A stretch of 64,000 nucleotides of DNA from JAWXCM01 sp034408745 (GCA_034408745.1 JAWXCM010000012.1:41086-105085), one strand, 5' to 3'. Positions 8,449 through 17,902 are shown, counted from the stretch's first letter. The notes: a model not told the origin generated them from the sequence alone. Made by a program: numbers and translations.

Positions 8449-10380
8449 TTAGTCGCCCATTGACGGCGCGAAGGCGCCAACGTTGTCGGCGGACGCCGCA
8501 GCGTGCTTCGGCGTGTTCGCCTGGAGCCAGTGCGAGTCGCACTGAAACTCAGGGATGATGCTCTTCAGATACTCCACCGCGCCACGTTCGTCGCGACGGT
8601 CCAGGATCCGCTCAAAGTCGGTCAGCCAGCGGTCGACCACGTGGTTGTCTGGGCGTGAGGTTTGCAGGATGCGGATCTTACGGTGTGCCGTGGGCAGGAA
8701 CTGTTCCGAGTCGGTGTTCAGTTCTTCGTAGAGCTTTTCACCGGGACGGAGTCCGGTGTATCGGATTTCGATTTCATCGTCCGGCATCTTGCCGGCAAGC
8801 CGGATCATCTGGCGTGCGAGTTCAGCGATCTTTACCGGCTCGCCCATGTCGAGTACGAAGATTTCCGAGCCTTTGCCCATGGTTGACGCGAGCAGTACAA
8901 GCTGGACGGCCTCACGAATCGTCATGAAATAGCGCTTCATGTCAGGGTGAGTTACCGTCACGGGTCCGCCGGCTGCAATCTGCGCCTGGAATGTCGGAAT
9001 CACACTGCCGTTACTGCCCAGCACGTTACCGAATCGCACAGATACGAACCGCGTTCTGTTGGTCGGCATGGAGGACAGAATCAGTTCGTCGACCCGCTTG
9101 GTGGCGCCCATCACACTGCTGGGATTGACGGCTTTGTCGGACGAAATCATGAGGAAGGTCTCGACACCGCAGTCGTAGGCGGCGCGCACCAGGTTGTTTG
9201 TACCGAGGATGTTGTTACGCACGGCCTCAAGCGGGTGGTCTTCCATCATTGGAACGTGCTTGTAAGCGGCCGCGTGGAATACGGACTGGATACCGTATCG
9301 ACTTACTGTGTCCCGGATTCGCTCGGCATCGCGGATGTCGCCGAGCACCGGAGTGATATTGATGTTCGGGAACGACTTCGTGAGTTCGGCGTGAATGCGA
9401 AAGAGTTCGCTCTCCGCCTGATCAAACGCGATCAGGTCGCCTGGCTCAAACCCGGCTACCTGTCGGCAGAGCTCGGAGCCGATGGAGCCTGCTGCGCCAG
9501 TGACGAGAACTCGCTTACCCCGGATGCTGTCGCGAACCCTGGATTCTTCGATATTGACCGGAGCCCGGCCCAACAGATCAGAGACTGCGACGTCGCGAAT
9601 CTGAGCGCTGAGAATTCTGCCGGAGAGAATCTCGCCGAGGCCGGGAACCGTTTTGCATTCGACACCGGCGGCTCGGCAATTGGCCAGTGCTTCCTGCATT
9701 TCGCGGCCACCTGCGGACGGCATCGCAATAACGATCTCGGCGATCTTTGTGCGTCGCCGGGCCAGGTTCGAAACGATCTCCGCCGCCCTCCGGCCGGTGC
9801 CAAGGACTGGAACGCCGTGAATACGAACGGCGCGTTTGCTGGCGTTGTCGTCGAGGTAGCCGACGAGCTCATAACGGAGGCCAGGATTGGTCAGGATTTC
9901 GCGGGCCAGTGTGGCACCGGCCTGTCCTGCGCCGTAAATGAGGATCTTTTTGCGTGAGGCTTTGCGACGCTGAATCATCGTGGATTCCGCGTAGAGGCGC
10001 CCCGCCATACGAACGGCCGAAGTTCCTGTGAAGCAGATCAGAAAGTCGAGTATGTATACCGAGCGTGGAAATGAAGCGCCCTCCGTAATGCGGAGGACAA
10101 GGGCGAATGCGAGGGAGGCGCCGACGTTGGCCCAGAAGATTCGCAGCATGTCGTTGATGCCGGCCGAGCGCCAGACGACGCGGTGGATGCGCGCGAAGGA
10201 GAATATGACTGTCTTAGTGAAAAAGGCGATCAGGATAGCGGAATACAGATGCTGCATCTCCGCAGCCGGAACCTCGAAATCGAAACGGAGAAAAAACGCG
10301 GCCAGCGCCGCTGCCGGGAACACAGCCAGATGCGCGAAGCGCGCGATGTGGTGAACGATGGTGGTCAGAAATCTGAACAT
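8449..10380 (-). CDS. FlaA1/CapD/WbpM-type nucleotide-sugar 4,6-dehydratase
   Basis: 643 residues. Four hydrophobic segments fill the first about 130 residues. A CoA-binding-like Rossmann region follows (ILIYGAGQAGATLAREIL), then the catalytic SDR domain with VTGAAGSIGSELCRQ (NAD-binding TGxxGxxG, about residue 292). The active-site set SSDKAVNPSSVMGATKR shows the Met-x3-Lys that replaces Tyr-x3-Lys in this long membrane family. Members dehydrate UDP-GlcNAc to UDP-4-keto-6-deoxy sugars. With the DegT aminotransferase (13 bases upstream) it could make a 4-amino-4,6-dideoxy sugar, the precursor of bacillosamine-like sugars or of legionaminic/pseudaminic-type acids. The family is certain; the exact product is inferred. 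Confidence 0.92.
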   Translation of the reverse strand: MFRFLTTIVHHIARFAHLAVFPAAALAAFFLRFDFEVPAAEMQHLYSAILIAFFTKTVIFSFARIHRVVWRSAGINDMLRIFWANVGASLAFALVLRITEGASFPRSVYILDFLICFTGTSAVRMAGRLYAESTMIQRRKASRKKILIYGAGQAGATLAREILTNPGLRYELVGYLDDNASKRAVRIHGVPVLGTGRRAAEIVSNLARRRTKIAEIVIAMPSAGGREMQEALANCRAAGVECKTVPGLGEILSGRILSAQIRDVAVSDLLGRAPVNIEESRVRDSIRGKRVLVTGAAGSIGSELCRQVAGFEPGDLIAFDQAESELFRIHAELTKSFPNINITPVLGDIRDAERIRDTVSRYGIQSVFHAAAYKHVPMMEDHPLEAVRNNILGTNNLVRAAYDCGVETFLMISSDKAVNPSSVMGATKRVDELILSSMPTNRTRFVSVRFGNVLGSNGSVIPTFQAQIAAGGPVTVTHPDMKRYFMTIREAVQLVLLASTMGKGSEIFVLDMGEPVKIAELARQMIRLAGKMPDDEIEIRYTGLRPGEKLYEELNTDSEQFLPTAHRKIRILQTSRPDNHVVDRWLTDFERILDRRDERGAVEYLKSIIPEFQCDSHWLQANTPKHAAASADNVGAFAPSMGD

Positions 10381-10393
10381 GTTGATGGGTCTT

Positions 10394-11593
10394 TCAAACC
10401 GTTGTTGCTGTGAGCACGCCGCGCTGAGCTCGAACGGCGGCGGTGAGGCCGTCCGCCACGCGGATTACTTCCTCGTCAGTAAGTCCCGGGTAAATGGGCA
10501 GGGACAAGATCCGGGGGTACAACTCCATGGCGCGCGGTACGAGCGCGGGATCGGCCCACGCGAACCGCTGATAGTAGGGGTGCGCCGGTACAGGGATGAA
10601 GTGCACGCTGCAGCCGATGCCTGCGGCGCGGAGGTGGTCGATGACCGCGGCGCGGTCTATGGGTGCTTTCGTGTTGCCGACGCGTGCGACATACAGATGC
10701 CAGGCGTGGCGCGTGTAGTCGGGCACGCGAGGCGTCTCAATGTCAGGCTCGGCTGCGAGGAGCTCCGAGTAGAGCGTCGCGATCTCTTCGCGGCGCGCGC
10801 GGAAGCGCTCCTGCTTGCGTAACTGGTGAATGCCGATAGCCGACTGCAGGTCACTGAGGTTGTATTTGAAACCGCACTCGACTACCTCATAGAACCACTT
10901 GCCTTTCTCTGTGTATCGATTCCATGCATCGCGGCTTATGCCATGAAGACACAGGATGCGCATGCGGTCGTTAAGTTCCTGCCGGTGGGTGGTGACCATC
11001 CCACCTTCACCGGTTGCGAGACTCTTGGTTGCATAGAAGCTATAAGCCACCGCATCGCTGTTGAGACCGGATTGAGGGTCGCTGCCTCCGATGTGAGTGC
11101 CACGGTAGTGAGTCGACGTGGCATGCGCCGCGTCTTCGATTACAAGAAGACCGTACTGGCGGGCCAGCTTCCAGATACCGGTCATGTCACAGGAGGCACC
11201 CGCGAAGTGGACCGGCATGATGGCGCGTGTACGGCGAGTGATGCGGCGCCGGACGGAGTCGAGACAGAGGTTGCCGTACTCGTCGATATCGGCCAGCACA
11301 GGCTGCGCACCCACATGCAGTATGGTGTTCACTGTGGCGCAGAAAGTAAGTGGAGTTGTAATTACCTCATCGCCTGGTCCGATTCCGAGCGCGTGCAATG
11401 CCAGGTGCAGTCCCGCCGTGCAGGAGTTTACAGCCAGTGCAAACGGCGCGCCTGTGTAAGCGCGGAAGTCGGCTTCAAACTGCGCGGTGCGGCCACCAGT
11501 AGTGAACCAGCCGGAGCGCAGGGTCTCTGCTACTTCCTGGATCTCCTCCTCGCCGATTGATGCGAGATGGAAAGGGATGTTTTGGGCACTCAT
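10394..11593 (-). CDS. DegT/DnrJ/EryC1/StrS sugar aminotransferase
   Basis: 399 residues of a PLP-dependent nucleotide-sugar aminotransferase. Visible hallmarks are the N-terminal GWFTTGGRTAQFE, the PLP-contact block NSCTAGLHLALHALGIGPGD, the Asp-containing LLVIEDAAHATST near residue 165, and the Schiff-base Lys in YSFYATKSLATGEGG near residue 192. The family adds an amino group to 4-keto (or 3-keto) nucleotide sugars from glutamate. The ATG at 11593 overlaps the stop of the sugar transferase by 4 bases. It sits between the phosphoglycosyl transferase and the FlaA1-type dehydratase, exactly where a dehydratase-aminotransferase pair making the first amino-deoxy sugar would be expected. Confidence 0.92.
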   Translation of the reverse strand: MSAQNIPFHLASIGEEEIQEVAETLRSGWFTTGGRTAQFEADFRAYTGAPFALAVNSCTAGLHLALHALGIGPGDEVITTPLTFCATVNTILHVGAQPVLADIDEYGNLCLDSVRRRITRRTRAIMPVHFAGASCDMTGIWKLARQYGLLVIEDAAHATSTHYRGTHIGGSDPQSGLNSDAVAYSFYATKSLATGEGGMVTTHRQELNDRMRILCLHGISRDAWNRYTEKGKWFYEVVECGFKYNLSDLQSAIGIHQLRKQERFRARREEIATLYSELLAAEPDIETPRVPDYTRHAWHLYVARVGNTKAPIDRAAVIDHLRAAGIGCSVHFIPVPAHPYYQRFAWADPALVPRAMELYPRILSLPIYPGLTDEEVIRVADGLTAAVRAQRGVLTATTV

Positions 11594-12231
11594 GAGCGGG
11601 CATCTCCGAGGATCTGTCGTTGGATTTGGCCGGAATCGAAATGGTCCGGCATAAGGGACAGGTAAATGGTCATTGCGAGCAGGCGCAAGTCAGTTAACAA
11701 TGACCGGTGGCGTATGTAGAGAAGATTGAGCTGGAGCTTGGCTGGCAGTATCTGACGGCGGTATGCGTATTCCGGGTCGGAGTGTGCACCAAGGATCTGC
11801 TCTTCATTTCGAAAAACCAAAGTTGCCAGATCGGTGATGCCCGGTCTGACTTCCAGAACCTCGCGCCAGGCGGGATCGGCGAGGTCGACAAAAGCTGGTA
11901 CCTCCGGACGTGGGCCGATGAGTGAGATGTCGCCTCGGACGACGTTCCAAAGCTGAGGCAACTCATCGAGCTTGAACTTGCGCAGGATGCGCCCGGTTCG
12001 AGTAATCCGGCTGTCCCCGGATGCGGTGACTCGGGTTCCGGCGCCAGTTACCCGCATGGAGCGAAATTTCAGAAGGTTGAATGGACTACCGTTTCTTCCA
12101 GCCCGCACCTGTCGAAACAGGACCGGCCGCCCGTCCTCAAGCGCCACTGCGACCGCAACGGCCGCGAGGACAGGTGACAGCAGCACAAGCCCCGCCATGC
12201 ACAACGGTCTTTCGATACGGTCGAGATTCAT
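11590..12231 (-). CDS. initiating phosphoglycosyl transferase (bacterial sugar transferase, PglC-like)
   Basis: About 213 residues from ATG 12231, 4 bases after the previous stop; a longer TTG start at 12255 is less likely. It has a single N-terminal membrane segment (LCMAGLVLLSPVLAAVAVAV), followed by the family signatures FRQVRAGRNGSPFNLLKFRSM and RKFKLDELPQLWNVVRGDIS, including the catalytic Asp-Glu dyad. IGPRPEVP and RPGITDLAT come next. This is the short, monotopic PglC-type, lacking the extra four-helix domain of WbaP. It should load a sugar phosphate onto undecaprenyl phosphate and so start repeat-unit assembly. Given the neighbours, the first sugar may be an amino-deoxy hexose (inference). 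Confidence 0.92.
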   Translation of the reverse strand: MNLDRIERPLCMAGLVLLSPVLAAVAVAVALEDGRPVLFRQVRAGRNGSPFNLLKFRSMRVTGAGTRVTASGDSRITRTGRILRKFKLDELPQLWNVVRGDISLIGPRPEVPAFVDLADPAWREVLEVRPGITDLATLVFRNEEQILGAHSDPEYAYRRQILPAKLQLNLLYIRHRSLLTDLRLLAMTIYLSLMPDHFDSGQIQRQILGDARS

Positions 12232-12235
12232 GTGG

Positions 12236-13288
12236 TTAGCGGGAAAGCGTGGCAAAGCGGCTGGATGCGGCGACCGCCGTTGACTTACGGCTGAAGTGGA
12301 GCAGGCCGCTCAGAAAGCCCAGGCCGTATGAGGTATGGTAAGTGGCGAATACCAGGGGAAGCACCGGCAGTAAGTCCCAGCCGTGCGTAGCCGCAGTCCG
12401 AACGGATGCTGCCGCGGCGGCCGCTGAGTATAGCAACAGGACGGCAACCACCACGGCCCCAACCAGCGGCGCAGCAGTAGCGCCCACAACTGCAAGTCCT
12501 GCCCAGGTCAAAGCCAGTCCAATCACTGTAACAACGAAGAGCCCGGGCACCAGGTGTCGAAAGGACGCGGGTATCTGGTGTTTGCGAATCACGGCGACTT
12601 TCCAGAATCCGTACTGCATATACTGCCGGAACAAGGCACTCAGACTGGAACGCGGCTTGTACCAGGACACGATGTCAGGCGACTGGTACACGCGGCCACC
12701 GGCGCGAATGATGCGCAGGTTGAGCTCGTCGTCCTGATTGCGCACAAGGGACTCGTCAAAGCCGCCCAGAGTTACCAGCATGGAGCGACGCCAGCAACCG
12801 TACGGAACCGTATCGACGTATCCGGCGAAGCGGACATTGTGAAACCGCGCTCCCCCACAGGCGAACGGCGAGTGGTAAGCCGCCGCGACTGCCTTGCCCC
12901 AGTAAGTGCTGGCCGATGTCCGCGCAGGGCCGCCCGCATTAGCGGCGTTGGTTTTCTGCAGAGTATCAACCGACTGGCGGACGTAGTCCGGGGCGTAGAT
13001 GGTGTGCGCGTCCATGCGCACAATGAACTCGCCGCGGGCTTTTCCAATGGCTGCGTTAAGGCCAGTCGAGACGATGCGTCCCGGGTTGTCGAGCACGGTT
13101 ACCCGACTGTCGCTGGCGCACAGCTGGACCAGCAACTCACGCGTGCCGTCCGTGCTTATGCCGTCGGCAACCAGCACTTCCATTGTGTAGCGGCCGGTCT
13201 GCTGACTCAGCACGGAGCCGACGAAATCCTCAATGTGTTCGCGCTCATTACGACAGGCGATGACGATACTGATATCGGGCGTTTTCAT
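12236..13288 (-). CDS. GT2 glycosyltransferase with C-terminal membrane segments (ExoA-like)
   Basis: 350 residues. The GT-A fold is seen from the N-terminus: ISIVIACRNEREHIEDFVGSV, the VADGISTDGT block, FIVRMDAHTIYAPDYV containing the DxD-like metal site, and the late RNQDDELNLRI acceptor-site acidic pair. After residue 240 there are two to three hydrophobic segments (LFVVTVIGLALTWAGLAVVG and a second one). This layout matches ExoA of succinoglycan synthesis, a membrane-linked beta-glycosyltransferase. The gene starts at ATG 13288, 5 bases after the preceding PaaK-like gene. It would extend the lipid-linked repeat on the cytoplasmic face. Confidence 0.88.
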   Translation of the reverse strand: MKTPDISIVIACRNEREHIEDFVGSVLSQQTGRYTMEVLVADGISTDGTRELLVQLCASDSRVTVLDNPGRIVSTGLNAAIGKARGEFIVRMDAHTIYAPDYVRQSVDTLQKTNAANAGGPARTSASTYWGKAVAAAYHSPFACGGARFHNVRFAGYVDTVPYGCWRRSMLVTLGGFDESLVRNQDDELNLRIIRAGGRVYQSPDIVSWYKPRSSLSALFRQYMQYGFWKVAVIRKHQIPASFRHLVPGLFVVTVIGLALTWAGLAVVGATAAPLVGAVVVAVLLLYSAAAAAASVRTAATHGWDLLPVLPLVFATYHTSYGLGFLSGLLHFSRKSTAVAASSRFATLSR

Positions 13289-13293
13289 TTCAC

Positions 13294-14721
13294 TTAACGG
13301 GCAGTTTCAAAAGGTGCGTGTCCCTGTTCTCGCAGGCGGCTGATCACGGCGCGTATTTTGCCGCGCGGAGTTCTTTCCAGGGTGGATGCGGCCTCGACGC
13401 GTACATCGACTTTGCCGAGGCGCGCCTGGACCCGCTGGGTTAGTACGGAGCGCTGGGCGTCTCCGAAGCTTTCCGTTGCAATTACCCGAACCAGGATACT
13501 GTCTTTGGTTTCCTGAACAATCTGTCCGGCAAGTACGTGCGGAACATCAATGAAGATGCCATGGAATCGCACCAGCTGACGGCCATCGGGACCTACGACT
13601 ACGTCTTCGATCCGGCCAACAATACCGGCAAGTACCGGCAGGTGGACCCTGCCGCAGGGGCACGATTCGGTGTCCCAGACACCAATGTCGCCGATCTCGT
13701 ACCGGAAGAGCATTTGGGTCTCGTTCAGCATTCCGGTGCAAAGGATCCGACCCTCGACGCCGGGCGGAACAGGGAAGCCGTGTTCGTCGACAATCTCGAG
13801 GATGCCAAAGTCGTGATGAGCGTGGAGCCGGCCGTACTCGCACTCCGTTGCCAGCACGACGTTCTCAACCGCGCCGTATTCTTCCCAGGCCCGGGATCTG
13901 TATGCCTCATGGACAACGGTCCGCATCGCGCTTGTGAGCCGTTCGCTGCTGAGGATCAGAGCACGGGGGCTGTAGTCGAACTGCAGCCCCTGAGCCAGCA
14001 TCATGCGACCGAGCAGAAAGTGGGACTGCGCATATCCAGTAAGCACTTCGGGCTGGAAGCGGTTAAAGGCGCTCACGTAATGCACCGCATTTGCCGGGCT
14101 TATGTGGAATGCCGAGAAATACACCTGCTGCTCGGCGAGGTTGTATCTGTGATAGGGAGGCCCGGACTCAGGATCGGTTACTACCATACGGCCGCCGATC
14201 ATAGACCGGGGAGACTGCACACTTACCCCAGCCCAGCGGAACGAACGTGCCTCTCGCGCCGCGATGAACCGCCTGTGGTCGTCCGCGGTACACGCAGTCG
14301 CGACGGGTGTTCCGGTACTGCCGCTGCTCTGATACGTACGCACCTGCTGTCCGGGGTTTCCGGTTACGAGGAAGGCTGCCGGGTTCGCGCGGAAGTCCTC
14401 CTTTGGCGTGACAGGAAGGTCAGGAAGATTCGCCCGACCCAAACGGCGCAGTGCGCTGCGTGAAAAGCCCCGAGCCGTCCAGGACTCGCGGTAATAAGGC
14501 ACGGAGTCGAACGCCGTGAGTAGTCGCTCGGCAAGTCGCGCGTCGAGATATGCGCCGAACTGCCCCGGGCTCCATCTGTCCCGGTCAGAGAACTCGCGCA
14601 CATAGGCGTCAAAGCGGCCACCGAGTCGTTCATTCCGCCACCGAATTCCGTAGACTGAGATTGCGACACTCTGCAGCCACGGAGGCAGCGCTGCATAAAG
14701 CTGTTCCTGAGTGAGTGACAT
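13294..14721 (-). CDS. PaaK/CapK-like adenylate-forming enzyme (copy 1)
   Basis: 475 residues resembling phenylacetate-CoA ligase and its capsule-cluster relatives (CapK). Seen motifs are the P-loop-like YQSSGSTGTPVATAC near residue 138, EEYGAVENVVLATECEYG near residue 265 (the adenylate-binding region), the FRYEIGDIGVWD Asp motif with a CPCGRVHLPV zinc-like Cys pair, and a small C-domain ending in ERTPRGKIRAVIS with the mobile Lys. PaaK enzymes activate aryl acids. CapK-like members are frequent in polysaccharide loci and their substrate is generally not known. A second copy lies 1.7 kb upstream, and two methyltransferase genes sit between them, which suggests a shared decoration pathway. 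Confidence 0.85.
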   Translation of the reverse strand: MSLTQEQLYAALPPWLQSVAISVYGIRWRNERLGGRFDAYVREFSDRDRWSPGQFGAYLDARLAERLLTAFDSVPYYRESWTARGFSRSALRRLGRANLPDLPVTPKEDFRANPAAFLVTGNPGQQVRTYQSSGSTGTPVATACTADDHRRFIAAREARSFRWAGVSVQSPRSMIGGRMVVTDPESGPPYHRYNLAEQQVYFSAFHISPANAVHYVSAFNRFQPEVLTGYAQSHFLLGRMMLAQGLQFDYSPRALILSSERLTSAMRTVVHEAYRSRAWEEYGAVENVVLATECEYGRLHAHHDFGILEIVDEHGFPVPPGVEGRILCTGMLNETQMLFRYEIGDIGVWDTESCPCGRVHLPVLAGIVGRIEDVVVGPDGRQLVRFHGIFIDVPHVLAGQIVQETKDSILVRVIATESFGDAQRSVLTQRVQARLGKVDVRVEAASTLERTPRGKIRAVISRLREQGHAPFETAR

Positions 14722-14758
14722 CTGGATGAGTTTAGATGTTGTGGCGTCCCGCCACTTA

Positions 14759-15604
14759 CTAACTGCGGGGCTGCGCGAGAATTATTGTGTGGCTCCGCGC
14801 GAGGGTCGCAGAAAGCGCTCCTGGCAGTAGCCTGGGTTCGGCAGACAGGGCCCAGTACGCGTAACGTTCGCTCCAGCTGCGCTGGCGGATCAGTCGGCGA
14901 AACCGTTCGAGCGCCCCGAAAGGAACAACCTTCACAGACTCGAAGAACTCCAGCCCAGCCCGCTGGTAGTGGTTGCTGCTCTGGTCACGGTCCGGGTGTG
15001 GGTCTCTCTGTTTCCATTCGCGGAAGGCCGGTCTGTTCAGAATCGACGGGCGGCCTGGGACGGGTACGATCCATCGCAGCGTGTCGAGTGCCTGCGAATT
15101 GACGGCCGGTTCCTGAAAGCGGGCTTCGCCATCCGGAGTAAGCAGCGAGGCGGTACGCCTGAGGAACTCGCGTTCCGTCGCGTGGTCGAGGTGATGCAGG
15201 AATGCTTTCCCAACTATGAAGTCGAAGCGCGGCAGATTCGACATGGAAAGGAAGTCGCCGTGAAGGGCATGAACGTCGTAGCCCAGTCTGGAGGCTGTGC
15301 CCTGCAGTGAGCGGACGGCAGGCTCAGCGATCTCAACAGCAGTTACCCGGGCTCCCAGCCTTGCCATAATGAGCGCATTCAGCCCGTCTCCGAAGCCGAG
15401 CTCCAGTACCGTAGCACCGGCGATCCGGGCCGCAAAGTTATCGCGGTATAGTCCAAACCACGAGGTATGGGTTCGGATGGCCCGGTGGAAGAAGCCGGGA
15501 TCGGTCGCTCTGCTAACCAGTAGCTCCTCGTCCAGCGAACTATATAGAGTGGTGTAGTGCCGGATGTTATGCTCCAGCACGGTTCCCGGGCTAAGAGCAT
15601 GCAT
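14759..15604 (-). CDS. class I SAM-dependent methyltransferase
   Basis: 281 residues. The SAM-binding motif I is plain (TVLELGFGDGLNALIMARLG, about residue 70), with the following acidic residue in ARVTAVEIAEP and the motif IV region FDFIVGKAFLHHLDH. The C-terminal third contains positively charged residues and shows no membrane segment. The start ATG 15604 lies inside the last codons of the upstream methyltransferase (14-base overlap). Family members methylate sugars, lipids or small molecules; nothing in the sequence fixes the substrate. The location between two PaaK-like genes suggests it modifies the same acyl or sugar substituent (inference). Confidence 0.85.
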   Translation of the reverse strand: MHALSPGTVLEHNIRHYTTLYSSLDEELLVSRATDPGFFHRAIRTHTSWFGLYRDNFAARIAGATVLELGFGDGLNALIMARLGARVTAVEIAEPAVRSLQGTASRLGYDVHALHGDFLSMSNLPRFDFIVGKAFLHHLDHATEREFLRRTASLLTPDGEARFQEPAVNSQALDTLRWIVPVPGRPSILNRPAFREWKQRDPHPDRDQSSNHYQRAGLEFFESVKVVPFGALERFRRLIRQRSWSERYAYWALSAEPRLLPGALSATLARSHTIILAQPRS

Positions 15605-16400
15605 GATGCACGTTCTCCTGACTTACTTCCTGTGACTCGAAGACGTCGATTGAGTCTTCGGTTCGAGCTTTGCGAAGAAATCCGGATCCGAGCAGTATCT
15701 GCTCACGGGCACCAGCTTCGGCGTGGAGCGTACTGGTCTTTGGCGCGCCATAGTACACGATAATCACAGGACGTCGTTCCTGAAGCCAGGACCCGTGGAG
15801 AACTTCAATGACTCGGCTTAAAACCAGGGGCTCGAACGGATCGTAGAAGTAACACACCAGGGGGCCGCTGGGCGGAGTGTATTCGGTGACATCGCCACAT
15901 ACGGACTCGACGGCAAAGCAGCGACGGGCGGGATTGCTGTATGCGGCTATATTTCGCTCGGCGATCCTGTGCAGGTCGGCTCCGAATTCGACGCCGACAA
16001 TACGCCGAAACGGGTAATGAGACGCCAGCAACAGAGTAAGTCCTTTACCCGACCCGTAATCTATGAACGTGTACTCACTGTGGTTGATGCGAAGTCCGGC
16101 CATCGCACTCTGAAAGTGCGCCTGGTTGGACGCTTTGTAATATCTGGCATACAGATAGTTCGGGCTCGATATCTCCATGGACGCGACGCGCACTACGCCA
16201 CTCGTATCGACGCCGTTGGCCAGATCGAAGTCGCTGGCTTTCGTCTCGGTTCGACGCTTCCAGGGAAGAAATCCCTGCAGCGCGGTGGAAAGGGTGCGAG
16301 TAGCCGGCACCGGTCCCTCCGTTCGCAGGACGTGCCCAACGCGCCGGGCGAGCATGAGTGCGGTGCGCGCTTTCTGTCGGATGACTTTGTCAGTATTCAC
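15591..16400 (-). CDS. class I SAM-dependent methyltransferase-like protein
   Basis: 269 residues from GTG 16400, which overlaps the upstream PaaK-like stop by 4 bases (GTGA). The nucleotide-binding motif is YTFIDYGSGKGLTLLLAS near residue 118, followed by RRIVGVEFGADLHRIAERN with the acidic SAM ligand and a VCYFYDPFEP loop typical of the DOT1/methyltransferase-25-like group. There is no signal peptide. The substrate is unknown. The pairing with a second, different methyltransferase directly downstream suggests two methylation steps, or a heteromeric enzyme, in the same modification (inference). Confidence 0.8.
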   Translation of the reverse strand: MNTDKVIRQKARTALMLARRVGHVLRTEGPVPATRTLSTALQGFLPWKRRTETKASDFDLANGVDTSGVVRVASMEISSPNYLYARYYKASNQAHFQSAMAGLRINHSEYTFIDYGSGKGLTLLLASHYPFRRIVGVEFGADLHRIAERNIAAYSNPARRCFAVESVCGDVTEYTPPSGPLVCYFYDPFEPLVLSRVIEVLHGSWLQERRPVIIVYYGAPKTSTLHAEAGAREQILLGSGFLRKARTEDSIDVFESQEVSQENVHHACS

Positions 16401-17845
16401 GGGGCCTGATTCTGCAAAAGAGTCTCGATGCCTTTAGCCACGCCAGATGCCGTGGCCAGAGGCAAAGTCACGTTACACACTACGGCGCGGAGTTTTGCGT
16501 TCTTAGTGCGTGGGATGCGTTCCACGGGTTCCAGCACGACGTTCACATCGCCGAGGCGCTCTCTTACGCGCTGGACGACTGTGGAACCCATTGCGTCGGT
16601 GAACCCCGGCGCAGGGACGTACCGAACACGAATGTCCTGAAGCGAATCCTGTACGATCTGCGCCTCATGCACAGCGAGATCGGTGTCGAACACGATCTCC
16701 ATCGAGCTGGGACTTACTCTGCGTCCGTCGGCTGCAAACAACATGTCACTGGTTCGGCCTTCAATGTCCTCGACGACCGGGAGGCTTCGTCCACAAGTGC
16801 AGGCATGATCGGTCCGGATAGCAGCGCGGTCACCGATGCGGTATCGGATGAGCGGCATCGCGGCATTGAGAAACCCGGTGGAGACAAGGTCGCCACTTAC
16901 TGCTCCTGACGACAGTCTCTGAGTATCGGTGAGTTCGGTCCAGCTTACTTCCGGCCACAGGTGCAGGCTTCCGTGTTCGCACTCCGACGCACCGGCCGCG
17001 ATCTCGGTCATCCCGTACGTCTCGCGAACGCGACAGAGGAATGCGTTTCGAATTGTGTTGCGCTGACGCAGGGTCAGAGGTTCAGAACTGGAAAGAACGA
17101 CATGGAGGCGCGGCGCCTGAAGCCGTTGCTGCAGAATCTCCCGCGCGAGGAATTCGAGGGCGGAGCTGTGTCCCCAGAGATAACGAACATCGTGCTCGGC
17201 GAGAGCTTCGACATATTGACGGGCCGTCTCAGCCGACAAGTGATACGCGGACATGTACAACTGGCTCAGTCCACGATTCCAGACCCAGAACGGAGGGCGC
17301 TTCTGTTCCACCGGAGTGACAAGCTGCGCGCCGAGCAGAGCCCACCGGTCATGCCGCGTGACACCATTCCATCTGCGAAAGCGCGCCTCCGACAGTGCGT
17401 ACCAGGAACGACTGGCGTCGCGATTGAACCAGAGTCGTACTGGCTGGCCAGTGGTGCCGCTTGTGGTTTCTTCGTGGAGCTGTCTTCTGTCGAAGTCGTC
17501 GGAAACGAAGGCCTCCGGAATGTCACGCAGGGTGGCCTTTTCCAGAATCGGCCAGTTATCCAGGATTTCCCAGGACGCGGAGTCGCCTTTCTGGCGGCGC
17601 TTACTCCATTGCTCGCGATAATACGGCACTTTTGTCGCGGCTCGATGCAGTGTTTCTGCGAGGCGCTCTTCCTGCCACGATTTCCAGTGCGAAGCTGGCC
17701 AGGTTTCCCGGCTGAGGGCTGATTCTGCGTCTTGATCGGCGCCGGCGCCATATCGCCAGAATCGCAACTGATAACCACGCATACTGGCAAGAATTGGCCG
17801 GACCGCCGGAAAATCCCTATACAGTGATTTAGCTATTTCCTGCAC
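16397..17845 (-). CDS. PaaK/CapK-like adenylate-forming enzyme (copy 2)
   Basis: 482 residues, same family as the gene at 13294-14721 but clearly divergent. Motifs: HEETTSGTTGQPVRLWFN (P-loop-like), RETYGMTEIAAGASECEHG, IRYRIGDRAAIR with the adenylate Asp, CTCGRSLPVVEDIEGR with the Cys pair, and a C-terminal domain ending RIPRTKNAKLRAVV with the conserved Lys. It is predicted to activate a carboxylic acid as an acyl-adenylate. No obvious carrier protein or acyltransferase lies next to it, so the acceptor is unknown. The 57 bases separating it from the upstream epimerase gene are AT-rich, one of the few real gaps in the operon. Confidence 0.85.
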   Translation of the reverse strand: MQEIAKSLYRDFPAVRPILASMRGYQLRFWRYGAGADQDAESALSRETWPASHWKSWQEERLAETLHRAATKVPYYREQWSKRRQKGDSASWEILDNWPILEKATLRDIPEAFVSDDFDRRQLHEETTSGTTGQPVRLWFNRDASRSWYALSEARFRRWNGVTRHDRWALLGAQLVTPVEQKRPPFWVWNRGLSQLYMSAYHLSAETARQYVEALAEHDVRYLWGHSSALEFLAREILQQRLQAPRLHVVLSSSEPLTLRQRNTIRNAFLCRVRETYGMTEIAAGASECEHGSLHLWPEVSWTELTDTQRLSSGAVSGDLVSTGFLNAAMPLIRYRIGDRAAIRTDHACTCGRSLPVVEDIEGRTSDMLFAADGRRVSPSSMEIVFDTDLAVHEAQIVQDSLQDIRVRYVPAPGFTDAMGSTVVQRVRERLGDVNVVLEPVERIPRTKNAKLRAVVCNVTLPLATASGVAKGIETLLQNQAP

Positions 17846-17902
17846 GATTAATTATCAGTTGCAAACTGTACAGTATCAATAGTACGAGATGTAAAATGCG
17901 CG

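Noticed and set aside
8947..9957. Long plus-strand open frame opposite the FlaA1-type gene (336 codons)
   Set aside because: No family motif; it lies entirely antisense to a gene with complete catalytic motifs and arises from high-GC codon bias.
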